Source: Enoplolaimus lenunculus (Eukaryota; Nematoda; Enoplea; Enoplida; Thoracostomopsidae). From it: DNA of 64,000 nucleotides. Location of the stretch: positions 62,001 to 126,000 of the forward strand of contig JASANG010003141.1 of assembly GCA_030248215.1 (NCBI GenBank), given 5' to 3'. The translations under genes were made by a program, and so were the position numbers. This document shows positions 23,467-35,200 of this stretch, one piece after another. Below the pieces are notes generated by a model, which saw only the letters and a program-made list of their open reading frames with translations, was not told the DNA's origin and did not search any database. How positions within the stretch are numbered: position 1 is the first letter of the stretch; each line of letters starts with the position of its first letter.

Positions 23467-26400
23467 GGCTGGGGTAGCCAACCTTCATATTCATTATTGC
23501 GTTTGTTAACTTACGGAATGCGGCGATTTTTAACTTGCGTTTTCACCTAGCAGATCTGCGGCGTTTATTGGAATTGTGTGAGTTGGTTTGGATATTAGTG
23601 ACCGAGTGACTTGGGTTTATAGGTTTCAATTGGAATAGTAGTCACGGTAGCTCCAATGTGAGCACGGTGAACCAGCATTAAGGGATTCGTCACGGAAGCG
23701 CATAGCGCGTAGCCTTCGGGCAGTACCAGGGGAAAACCGGGGTTTACTTGGGGAATGTTATAAGGGGATTCTTGGGGATACTTGAGAGTTGTACTGGAGT
23801 TGTCGATTCTAGCGGGGCTAGTCTCGACGGTATACTTGGGATTTTCTTGGGATTTGTACGGTTATTTGGAGTTAAGTAGAACTTGGGTTGTCACGTTACG
23901 TTTGCATTTGGCTTTGTACAGTGTGAGCTAGTGACTTAGTTGAACAACAGGGTTAAGGTATATCGTAGTTGACGTGCGGAAAGCACCTAACAAAGGAACT
24001 TTCGGCACCTTCGGAGAATATAAAGTAGGCAGCATAAGCATATTATTCGTTTACTCGTTGTATTCAGTACTTGTGCTTTATTGAATATAGCTTTAATACG
24101 GTGTTGGGGGGAATAAAAGGCAAAACGACTGCATTTGTTGAACCAGAGCGATATAAGCGTCATTGGAAACGGACCTGAACGCGAAGTTGGTGGTTTCAAT
24201 CCATAGCCGAAATCACGAACTATTCACAGAACAGTTGGGATCGTTTCCGTTTTTATACTATCAGTGTAGGTACACCGCAATTGCAGTGCTTAGTTTGTAG
24301 TGTTGGGGCAAATCATATATAACAACCACTACACTCACAAATAAAAAAGAATAGTGAAGGCTACCTCGCGATTTAATTGAGCAAGAAACCAAGCGCAATA
24401 TAGGTGACTTCAACGGAAAACGTTCGATTCCTTGACGCGGCAGTTCCCTAGTGAAGAAAGAGTGATTGTTCAAGCATAATTTATGCCATGTTTTAACATC
24501 GCACATTTAAATTTATAGTGTCTTTTCAATTAAAACTGGGTGATCCACGTTCTTGAAGGACTTTCCTGACCAAAAGTTGGGAGTCGGACCCTTTTCCCGG
24601 TAGTTACACCTAATACGAACCATGATAGCGTATGTGGTTCCTTTTAAATGCGTTCGTTTAGGTTTTTTAAGCTAGCAATTACAATTCATGTATATATATT
24701 CTTGTCTCTACATTATTATGCAACAAAAAATATTCTTAAAAATTTATATGCAAGATTATGAACAGATCCACGGAGACAGCCACGTGGTTCACCGGGCGTT
24801 GATGTCGTGGAGTAATGTTCTAAATCCGACGGATAATAAAAAGCTTCAATTACGAGCACTCGCCCCCAAAAAACAGGTACAACAAGAGGTCTGCCTCCGG
24901 CTGTGGCAAAAAATTGACAACTGGCTGTGGCAAAAATTTTGCCGAGGGTTCCGGATTTTAGTTGGTTAAATGTTTTTATAGAATTACAATAATTGCATCG
25001 TTTAGCGCTTTTGTGTTTGAGTATTAGTACAATTTTGAGGAGTTAATTGTAGAGATTTCTTAAAAAAGCCTAAAACAAAAAAATGACATCACATCTATTC
25101 AGATTTTAGAGTTCTGAAAGACCTAATTCCGAGCTCAGGTTTCTGAGTCGATTGAACTCATTCTGAGTTGAAATCAACTCACTGAAATATGCAGTGTACG
25201 TTCAAATTTAGAGTTTACGAAAGAGACTAACGCAATGGGATGAGCAGCCACAGACACATTGCATGATGGATCAAGTAGACCAGCATCAAAAAATGGAACA
25301 GAAATAATAAAACGTATAAACTAAGCTACATGAAATTTTAGTAAACACGTTGAAATTTTACTGAGATAAAACGTAGGAGGGCAGGTGATATTTTTTACAA
25401 CAACCGGAACCATACCTATAGAAAAGACCGTAAGAATCAATAATGAAAAAGATTGAACATTTTAGTCTTGCGGAAATTATAAAAGATACCAGGACAGAAA
25501 TTAACTTGGAAAATTGCAAAATTCTCGCAGCGGACTTTTATTTTATATTAATTAGACATTCATTTGGGTGTCATCATAAACATTTTTCCAATTTGTTTTA
25601 AATTCTTATAAAAATCTTCTTGATTATTAGATTTCAAATCTTTGATGCAGAGCGTTAGCGGACGTCTGCCTACGACTCCGTAAAAAACTGACCTCCGGCT
25701 CCTGTAGAAGTTTTCTCAGGTTCGGACAGTTTCGGTAGCCAAATTTACAGCAATTTTGTTGTTACCTTTAACTGTGTTGATAACTGGGGCAGTTTTAAAA
25801 CGTTACATTGTTGAGATTTCTCGAAAGGAAAGCTTGAAAAATATTTAACAACACTGTATAAATCATATTTAAAATCAGCAAATTCAACACCATTTTGTTA
25901 TTCAAACTTTGTTTTATCTCTCGGAATCCAATAAAATTACCACCGCCCCCCCCGTTTTTTCAGCTATAAGTTGCACCCTGTTTTACAGGGTGTTAGTACC
26001 AACTTTAAAAACGACATAGATAAATTGAAATTGCGCGCCAAGAGAACCAGAGCAAACCACTTTTATTGAACATTCGCCTGCTCCAATATTCTCCACGGAT
26101 CTTCATGACTATGATAATGTCTCTAACGACTATAGGTATAGTTTAATAAAAATGGTTTGAAACTAGTATTTCAATCACTGCACTTTTGTTCAAAATAGCA
26201 CAGAAAGGGTCGTCAATGCAGAAATTGTTCACATTTAGAGGTTCATATATATATAGTTGAAGCCTATATATGCAAATATATGCCCGAAAATGACTTGGTT
26301 CGTTTCAGCAAATTTCCGACGTTTATATTTGACAACAGCGCACGACAGTGTAACTGAACTTGCAAAATAATATGTAGGTACTTGGTATATATCTCGTTCG

Positions 26401-27110
26401 ATTTCCGGCTTTAGGTATGCTTTAATTTTAGTTGAAGGGTTTGGTATTTAATTTCGATAATAAGTTTTTTCAATTTTTATAAAAAGCTTTCGTTCAAAGA
26501 GTTACTATAGTTTGTAAATTTCGGGCATTTTTGAAAGTTTGACATCACTGTGAAGAACGTCTCGAGCAATCCATACAATTTGATTTTGAAGTGTAACTTT
26601 TAATTTGTTTCAATGTATGTTCGGTTATAATCTTTACGTAATGAAACTGGGAATTGTGCACAGTTGTTGACGTGGTTAGAAAATTAAGCATGACATAATG
26701 AATAAAATATTATAAGCAATATAACTATGCTACCCGAGCAGATTATTCAAACGCTTCAACATTTTACACTTTAATATCGTAAAGATTTATATATACAAGA
26801 TATTCCAATGGCACGTTATAAGAGGATTATGAAAACATTGAGAGAAGTGCGACTTCTGGTTCGCCTGGCAAGTAAGTTTATTAACATTGAGTGAATTGTC
26901 GATATATATGTTGGTGTTTAGCGCGTTTTTGAAATCTTTCTAATATTGTTCAGACTCCTATAAAACAATTATTGGTATTTACCAGTGGTTAATTGCGCAG
27001 TCACATAGTACTCGTCTTTTAACTAAGATATCCGGTATTGCAACTGTCAATTGAATTAAACGTTTATTTGTCTTAGATATAATACAGGTTTAGGAATGTA
27101 TTTTCAAAAT
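23467..27110. other. Region without a recognised gene
   Basis: About 3.6 kb. 23467-24560 is moderately GC-richer, without ORFs, and might belong to an older element. Near 24880-24960 and 25660-25740 there are pieces of the GCCGGAGG repeat family (CTGTGGCAAAAATTTTGCCG and CCTCCGGCTCCTG). Near 25125-25200 there is a GAGTC-rich piece, and near 25965-26000 TTGCACCCTG beside CAGGGTG. Nothing looks like a host exon. Confidence 0.5.
27025..27110. mobile_element. Fragment of the CACTA(T/C)AG-ended element family
   Basis: ATATCCGGTATTGCAACTGTCAA, ATTAAACGTTTATTTGTCTT and the following AGGTTTAGGAA block match the interior of the element at 31300-31697. The fragment is cut off on the right by the TTAA element at 27111. 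Confidence 0.6.
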
Positions 27111-27381
27111 TTAACCCTTTCTCACATGAATATTTTTTGTTTCCCCTGAGACATACGTTTATGCTAGAATTCGAACTCCAGTGACTGGAGTGGGAGCCGT
27201 ATACCATCACCACTCAGCTATAGGAGCTTGACGCTCGAGCGCGAGGGGTCTCTCACGTCTTGTGGTAATTTAGTACTATGTATACGTGTTGCAATTGTTA
27301 ATCACGGTGCGATATATATTATTTAACGTATATACGCTGCGCTGAGTTGCCTATAGGCAACTCAATGTGAGAAGGGGTTAA
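27111..27381. mobile_element. piggyBac-like MITE with TTAA target duplication
   Basis: The ends are TTAACCCTTTCTCACATGA and TCAATGTGAGAAGGGGTTAA, an inverted repeat of about 15 bp starting CCC and flanked by TTAA on both sides. TTAA duplication plus CCY termini is the signature of the piggyBac superfamily. The element is 271 bp including the TTAAs and has no ORF. Its interior includes a tRNA-like segment on the minus strand. A related end (CTAACCCTTTCTCACATGAA) occurs at about 57588. Confidence 0.8.
27163..27226 (-). promoter_or_regulatory. tRNA-like pol III internal promoter (A and B boxes) inside the TTAA element
   Basis: Read on the minus strand, TAGCTGAGTGG fits the A box, and GAGTTCGAATTC about 31 nt later fits the B box, the spacing of a tRNA. 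A D-stem (GCTG/CGGC) can be drawn, but the acceptor and anticodon stems do not close, so this is a tRNA-derived relic or SINE head rather than a working tRNA gene. Confidence 0.5.
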
Positions 27382-29265
27382 ACGATCAATTAGTTTAAAC
27401 TGCGAAATTTGACCCAAATTGAAAACTTAACAGTATAAACACAACAGTGGGGGGAAATTTTTGAAAAATAAGTTATGACATGACTGTTCTTTTTAAATTT
27501 CACAATTTGAAAATTTCCAGTACTATAAAAATACAGGAAATTTCCGGTGATAAAAATACCGGTGCTTTATAATACCGGAACTAAAATACCGGATATTTAT
27601 ACCGGAACCGTAATTCCGGTTGCACCCTAATTCTCAGGCATAATTAAAAAATAATGTTGCCTTGTCAGGAAACAACCGTTCTGTTGCAGCGAAAGTTTTG
27701 CTGTCTACCACTGCCTAAAACAGAAACTCTTTTAAAAACTGGGTAAAAACGTCCAAAATAGAAAACTAGTAAAATTTAGCGAACGCTTTTTTCATACCGA
27801 GGTTAAAATGACTGGCTATTATAAAACAGTTTGTATGAAATAGAAAAATGCTATGCTAAATCCATGCGAGCATTCCAGGTATATCTCAATTGTATGAACC
27901 AAACACTACTAGCGGTTTTTAACTATAGCTGGATATTGAACAAACCGGAAACTATTAAACACGCTAATCTGGCACCAACAGCGCGTTAGTTGGAAATTGT
28001 TAATTGTTAGAATTACTGGTCTGTCTGCGTGTTAATATAAATGTTGTATTTTTAAATCCGTAACGCAATGATACAGTTTCGTTTGCACACGTGACTCAAA
28101 AGTTTTCAATAGCTTACCGACCCTTTTACTACTATTTTTACTCGTGTAGAATATGTTGCATCGGTATTTCCAGTACGGATTCCTATGCTGATCTAAAAGA
28201 AATTGCTCGAAGAGATAGGAACGGTTGAATTAAAAATAGCGTCTTTTTTCGTCAAGTGCCCCCCGGCATACATTTACGGCTTCTAATGACCTTCAATGTA
28301 AATTCCACGCCGAAATTTTAATTTTCAATCAAATTGGATTTCTTTTGGTTCCGGGCTCCCCTTGTGACCAAAAAAATTTGTAAAAACCTTACCCAATTTA
28401 TGTATCGGTCGATGCTGCTTGTTGATCTACGCCAAATGGTGTCCTAACCACAGCTAAATTGATTATGGCTAAATAAAAGAAGGCGCCAAAACATTTAGCA
28501 TCCATAAGTTTATACAAATTGTTGAAGTTTTTCGCACAAAAAATTGTAGATCCCTAGCGGTGTTGAGCCAAAAAAATTAATTTTTAAAATACAAATTTCG
28601 ATGTTAAACGATTACAAAGGTCATGAAAAGTATAAATATGCTAAAATTTTTCAAACCAACCTATCGTGAGCACATGCCGGTTGGTGGCATTTAACGGAAA
28701 ACTGCTAAAAATTTATAACTCATGACAGTTTTGTTTATATATACAAAAACATATTTTTAAACGCTAATGTATCTAAGCCTAATCAGAATAAAATTAATAT
28801 TTAATTAGATGGTAAGGTAATCGAGCATGAGTTCGACTATGAAAAAGGGAAAAAACGTTTATGATCGCATAGGCTCCAGATAATATACAAAAGTCACACG
28901 TCGCATTTTACAAAAAAACAGTATAACTGTTACGTTTTGCTGTTAAGCAGCGTAAAGAAAGCTGTTTTCGTCACTATTGACCCATGAAACCGCGGCCATG
29001 AGACTGGAACTTCACTAGCAATGCTTTAAATTTTCTCGTTGATATGCATTGGCGGCAAATGAAACTGATTTGCTGTGAAGTTTTAAAGCCTACCGCGCCT
29101 GTGCACTGCAAAATAGGAACCATTCAATAAAATACCTTAGGGAAAGTTCTACACAGCATTCTGTGCGCGTTGAAACACCGTTTAGTATTTAACACGTCGT
29201 ACAAGAGGTAGAGTATACAGCAGAACCAAGGATGACGCATGAATTGACCCCGGGAACCGCAGCAG
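27382..29265. other. Region upstream of the Stum-like gene
   Basis: No host exon seen. 27530-27628 is the right half of an ACCGGAA-type repeat ending CCGGTTGCACCCT. The remainder is AT-rich with short chance ORFs. The promoter of the downstream gene would be expected near its right end but no motif stands out. Confidence 0.5.
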
Positions 29266-32200
29266 ATGAAGAGGAAAGCGCTGAAGAAGACGACAAAGGC
29301 CGAAAAAGCAAATTCAGACGATCTCGAAAAAGCAAAAAGCGCGAGGGTTCGAAAGCAGGCAGCCCAAGTTTCTGTCAGACAGGGTGCAACCAGAATTATA
29401 AAATACCGCAATCGGAACCGGAAAATTAAAAAATACCGGAACCGGAACCGGAAAACAAAATTCTTGTTACCGAAAGATTCACTTTTAACGCTATTTTATC
29501 GCTTTCAACTGTGTAAACACACCACTTAGAATGCGAAAATCCTGAAACAAATGCACTAAAGCTGGAAACGTATGATCAATTATGGAGCATCCACGTTATA
29601 ACGCTTGCGCAGATGCAAAAAAAGTCCAGTTTACCCCTACAAAGAGAGTACGTTTTACAATTGTAGCTAGAGTGTCTGGACATAAATAATGGTGTGCTTA
29701 GATAGTGGTGTTTGTCCGCAGTCTGTCGTAAGGGACTCGGACAAAACACATGGCGTTTTTTGGGCTGTATGGACATTTTAAGGTATGTGCAGTTATGCAG
29801 ATATTGTTATAGCGTTTTATTTGAAATGTGTGAAGTTTGCGTATATACACGCACACAGTTTTGTTTATATAGTCCCTTCGGAGGGACTCAGTAAATTTGT
29901 ACACTGTGCATATGGCATAGGGACAAAACATGTTATTGCCGTAAGGTTAAGACAAATATAAGCTTCCAAACTGGCTATGTTTATTGTCGGTACTCTGTAA
30001 GGATAAGTTATTCGCGTAAGACCTACTGTCTTAGCCCACTCTGTTCACACAACGTTGATCCTCGGAGGGACAGGACAATTTTTTACTTTTTCGCGAGCGT
30101 TATAACGTGGATGCTCCATTATGAACTATGCCACAAATTAAAAATTTTGGCAATACGCGCTCAGACAATTTTAGGAAATTAAAGTTAGAATAATATATCA
30201 ATCAATTTTTCTTAAATTTTAGTATGACCAAAATTTTCAATACCGAAAATACCGGAACTTTTACCGGAGCGGGATAGTAAAAATACCGGATTTCCATACA
30301 GGAACCGGAATTCCGGTTGCACGCTGCTACTTGAATACAACCGGGGGTCTACTTCCGGCTCCGGCAGAATTTTACATTTTTGTACCTTAATAAGATTTAT
30401 TAATTCAATGAGTTTATTTAGTATATAACTTTGAGACAATTTGGGAAACTTGGATTGTCGACATTTTTCAAAACAACTTAAAATCAAGCTTTAGCGTCAC
30501 CTTATAGATTATTGTTAAAATTAGGAAATTCAATACGCCGGTTTCGGCAAAATTCGACGGCTTCACACTCCGCTTTTTTACCTCAGGTTGCACTCAGATA
30601 TCTAAAGGCTGGTCGGTTTTCGAAACCAGATAAGGCTTGCCGCCCTATTGCACAATCTAAAAATATAAAATCACAAAAATCGCTCAAAATCTGTTATTCT
30701 TTTTGTTTTACACTACTGATATTTTATTGGAAAAATGGGGATATTTTTGTGTTAGATCCACGCGGCAGCTTGACAACATATACTTTATGTATTAAATTCA
30801 TTCAAATGAATGGCTATCCAGTCAATACTGTATGGAAATTCTCTTAATACTGGTCAGGATTTGAGATTATTTTGAGTAGATAGAGGTGATGAATAGAATA
30901 GAACTCACAGTTGAGTATTTTTAGAGAAAAACAAAACAAGCGCACAACCGCAGCCTCAAAAAGTATCAAAAGGATGGACGAAAGTAAAGAAACGAATTCC
31001 TGATATTGTCGATTATGGCAGAGAAAATGGAATTATTGAAGGCCTTACACGAGTATGTGTGAATCGTATTATAGTAGAAAGTTGATTTAACTTGCGTTTT
31101 ACTTGGCCTATAAACGTATATAACATGATTCCGACATCTGTTCCTGCACAGCGCAAGATCTAAGCTTTCTGCAGTGACCCTAATAAAAGGGGAAGAGGTA
31201 ATAAGAGTTGTGGTCACTATTTTGAGTCCGAACCATAAGAATCTGTATCTAAAGCTTATCTATAGTCAACACTTTGATTTATTGTGTATGTTTACCATAC
31301 AGTGTAGTGACCCGAATAAGAGGGGGGAGACTGATATTGCTTGGCCTTTTCAGAGGGCATCTCCTGTTATTCGTTAACGGACTGTTATTTATATTTAACC
31401 CGCCCTCCGCCACACTTCGTTACTAATAGATATCCGGTATTGCAACTGTCAACTGAATTAAACGTTTATTTGTCTTGCATCAAAAGCTTGAGCAATACTA
31501 CTAGGTTTAGGAAAGTACTTTCAAAACTTACACATGCTTTCAAATTTCAAACTCAATGACTACAATTAGGGATAATTGGCATTTATAAACTTATTAGGGT
31601 TTAGCGACTCAATCCGCTTACGGATCTTATTAGGGATACGGACTACTATTGATTGGGACTGAAAATGGGGACCATCTCTTATTCGGGCCACTACAGTACC
31701 ACTGTTTCTTTAATGTCGACACTGACTATACTTTCCACGTTTGCGCAAGAAAACAAGCACTAATTGTTCATTATTGGACAAATGTGCGAAATATATATTA
31801 ACATATATAAGTTCTTTAACCGAAAAACAATAAAAATCAAAGAAAAAACTAAGTGTGAAGCAATGCCAAATATAAAGAACACCCAGCCATCCCGCAAACA
31901 AAGCTTAGGCTCAGCTATAGGCTTATGCTTTTGCGCATGCTCCGGTTTAAGCCTTGGTTCTATTGAACTCAGGTTTAGGCATCTGTTATATTATCCCAAT
32001 TCTCAAAACCCACTTGCGATATGTCACTATCAAATCAGCGATCATATCTCAAAATCGCACATCGCACCTTACCTTCATTTTAATAAGAATTATTTCAGAG
32101 TATCAGGACGACAGCGAGGTTCATAGAAACCACCAAATCATTCAAGTTTTGTATAAAAGGAAGCTAATTAAGCTAAATTCTGATGACGGAATTGCACTAG

Positions 32201-35200
32201 TGAGCATAAAAATGACTAAACTTGTTCTAATAGCCCAAAAGGGTCATTTTGAAAAAATATTGAAAACACAAGCATCAGATTAGAAAATCTCTAAACTATT
32301 TTCTCGATAAATCACCCCAAAATCTTGCAACCTTAATTTGGAAAGTTTGTTTAAGTAGGTACGAAATCGATTAGCAACAAAAGCCATCATTTAGGACCGC
32401 ACAAAATCACGCATATTTTTAAACCAATCAATTGTATTCGTAGCCACAAAAGCAGCCAATGAGAACACGGCACGGTCTATTGATAGCTATACACTTTAAT
32501 ACGATTGGCCAGTATTTCATTGCAGTAAACCCTTCTTAAAAGTTGTTACCAAATCTGTCGAATTTGCAAGAGTGTCAACAACATACGAGTTTATTATATA
32601 CTGACAAAAAATATTACATTAATCTGTTTTAGGCACAACGAAAAGCAGCCGCAGAAGTCGCTGCAAAAAATAAAAAAGCACGTCAGTCAGAAGAGGAAGA
32701 AATGGAATCGTCGAACAAAAAACAAGACCAGCTTAATTTAGCAGTTTACGATGATACTGTGATACATTCTGCAATTCCATTCTTGCCATTATCTGCAGCT
32801 GTTATATGCTGCACGTGTAACATATTGATACCGGGATTAGGTTAGCGTCTAAAATATATTTCAGCTGATAACATTTCAGATCCAGAAAGTCCACTAATCA
32901 TTTATGTATATACCGGTCCATGTTACTTTTAGGGACGTCCAGGTTTCCGGTGGGTCTATAAAAGAGTAGGTTTACATTCTAGATTACATTTTTTGCTCAG
33001 GTTTAGGCTTAGGTTTAGGCTTATGCTTAGGAACACACTTTTGCAACGCTAAGGTTAACGCCCAGGTTTAAGAATACGCTTAATCTACTGACGGCCCTAA
33101 AAGTAACATTGGTCTATATACGTATGGTTAATCAGTGGAGCACACAGTGAACTTATTGAATATTATCCAAAAACATTAAAAACACTTTCAGATTCAAGAA
33201 CGGTGTCCATGCCTTGCACTTCGACATTTGACAAAGCCAAACTTTTATTATAATTTATTAAGAAAACTGCATCACTCGGCTTCCATTAGAAATTTCTGGA
33301 TTCATCACTGACTTTAAAAAGCATATTTTAAGAACTATTTCGATCGGGCAAATCTTTTGTGTATTCAAATAGTTGCGGTTTCCGTTTCATATATAATTTA
33401 AATTTACGCATTGTGTTTGCACACCAAATCCGTGCTGCTCGCAGCGCACTTAATATTTAGCAGATTTTTGTCAAAAAAATATTGAAAAATGTATATTCTA
33501 GGCACGATTTTAAGTGGCCTGTTCGGACTATGTATAGGGCAACCTCGCATTATATTCAAGAGCGGTCGTCGTTGGTCAACATTAATAGTCAGCGTTATCG
33601 TTGGTATTTGTCAAATTGGCACAGTCACATTTTTGCTAGTCGGATGGTTTTGGAGTATTGCGTGGGGAGCCTTAATGATCACTCATTCATGCAAGTTTAC
33701 ACTGCAGTAAAATTAAATGAACTAAAATTAAATGAAGTAGATTGCATGCTCTCAGATAAGAGTACAAAAATATGCAACTGGGTTGATTGATCTGCATAAA
33801 AAAGAATGTATATATAACGAGCACGCGATGCGTTTTGCTCATGTTTTCTCAATCCTCGCTCATACCCTCTCAATCCTCGCTCATGCCCTCTCAATCCTCG
33901 CTCATACCCTCTCAATCCTCGCTCATGTCCTCTCAATCCTCACTCATGCCCTCTCAATCCTCGCTCATGCCCTCTCAATCCTCGCTTATGCCCTCTCAAT
34001 CCTCGCTCACACCCTCTCAATCCTCGCTCATGCCCTCTCAATCCTCGCCCATGCCCCCTCAATCCTCGTGTACATGGCAAATTGTCTGATTATGGTCTTG
34101 ACACCATTATCAGTCCGTGGACAGATTTGTATATGCTATGTATCTAATATCTACCCCCATAAACAAAGGGAGTGTGGGAAAATGCAGCACACGTAGGCAC
34201 ATTTAGTACCACGGGTATTTTAATTTAGTACTGCGTGCATTTTAGCAAGTTGCATACTCCTGTCAAAAGAAAAGAATCATTATCGACTGATAGTCACATG
34301 AACTTGATTAGGTATATATTTGAGTTCATGTAGTTAACCGATCACTGGAAACATAGTACACTGTTAAAAAATGGTGAATCAAATTGACTCTTTCCGAAAC
34401 AGGCTTTTCCTGACTACAAAAACTGAGTCAAATTCAACCCTGACAGAGTCAAATTCGACTCACTGAGCAATTCAGTGAATCGAATTTGACTCTGGCGCAG
34501 TCGAATTTTGACTCAGTTTGTGTAGTCAGGAAAAGCCTATTTCGGAGAGAATCAATTTGACTCACCATTTCTTGCAGTTTACTAGGCTACAGAAAATGAG
34601 AATGTTATGTTAGATGAAGCGCTTTACGTACATTTCCATACTTCAACTTCAGTATTTCTCACTCACCGAGCGTTAATAAACGAAACCGGATTCGGATGTG
34701 AAACAAAATTATGCCATAAAAACATTGGCCAACTTTACTTTATGGGGCGTAACAGTAGATTAAGCGTATTCCTAAGTTTAAGTCTAAGCGTTGCAAAAGT
34801 GAGTTCCTAAGCCTAAGCCCAAGCCTAAGCTTAAGTAAAACTTGTAATCTAGAATGTAAACCTACACTTTTGCAGACCACCAGAAACCTGGACGCCCCTA
34901 AAAGTTAAACATGGGCCAAAATGTTGATTTGCAAATTTTAACAATATGAAAAGCATTGACAAAAATTCCTTCATAAACTTCTTTTTTATTCAAGAAATAT
35001 GTACAATTTTAAGCCTTCAAAATTGCCTCAAAGTTGGTAATAAACTCACTGAAGGCACAACTTTATGAAAATACAGTATATTTTATTACCGAACTTTTCG
35101 AAACCTCCAGCATGAATTATACCTGAGCTCGAGGTCGATTTTTTGCCAGCATCAGAGGCAGATCCACGGTTGTACTCTCGGATTTTTACCCACCTACTCT

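Noticed and set aside
24688-24969. Plus-strand 93-codon ORF
   Set aside because: Its second half is a dispersed GCCGGAGG-family repeat fragment and its first half is AT-rich; no domain is visible.
27163-27226. A functional tRNA gene
   Set aside because: A and B boxes are present, but the acceptor, anticodon and T stems do not close properly, and the segment lies in a transposable element.
29232-29429. Acidic/basic ORF MTHELTPGTAADEEE... as the first exon of the Stum-like gene
   Set aside because: No donor in this frame gives the phase needed by the next exon, and it runs into a MITE. The overlapping frame from 29266 has phase-0 donors and was preferred.
32990-33070. Telomere or chromosome end
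   Set aside because: The TTAGGC-like runs are short, degenerate and enclosed by inverted element ends, with genes on both sides.
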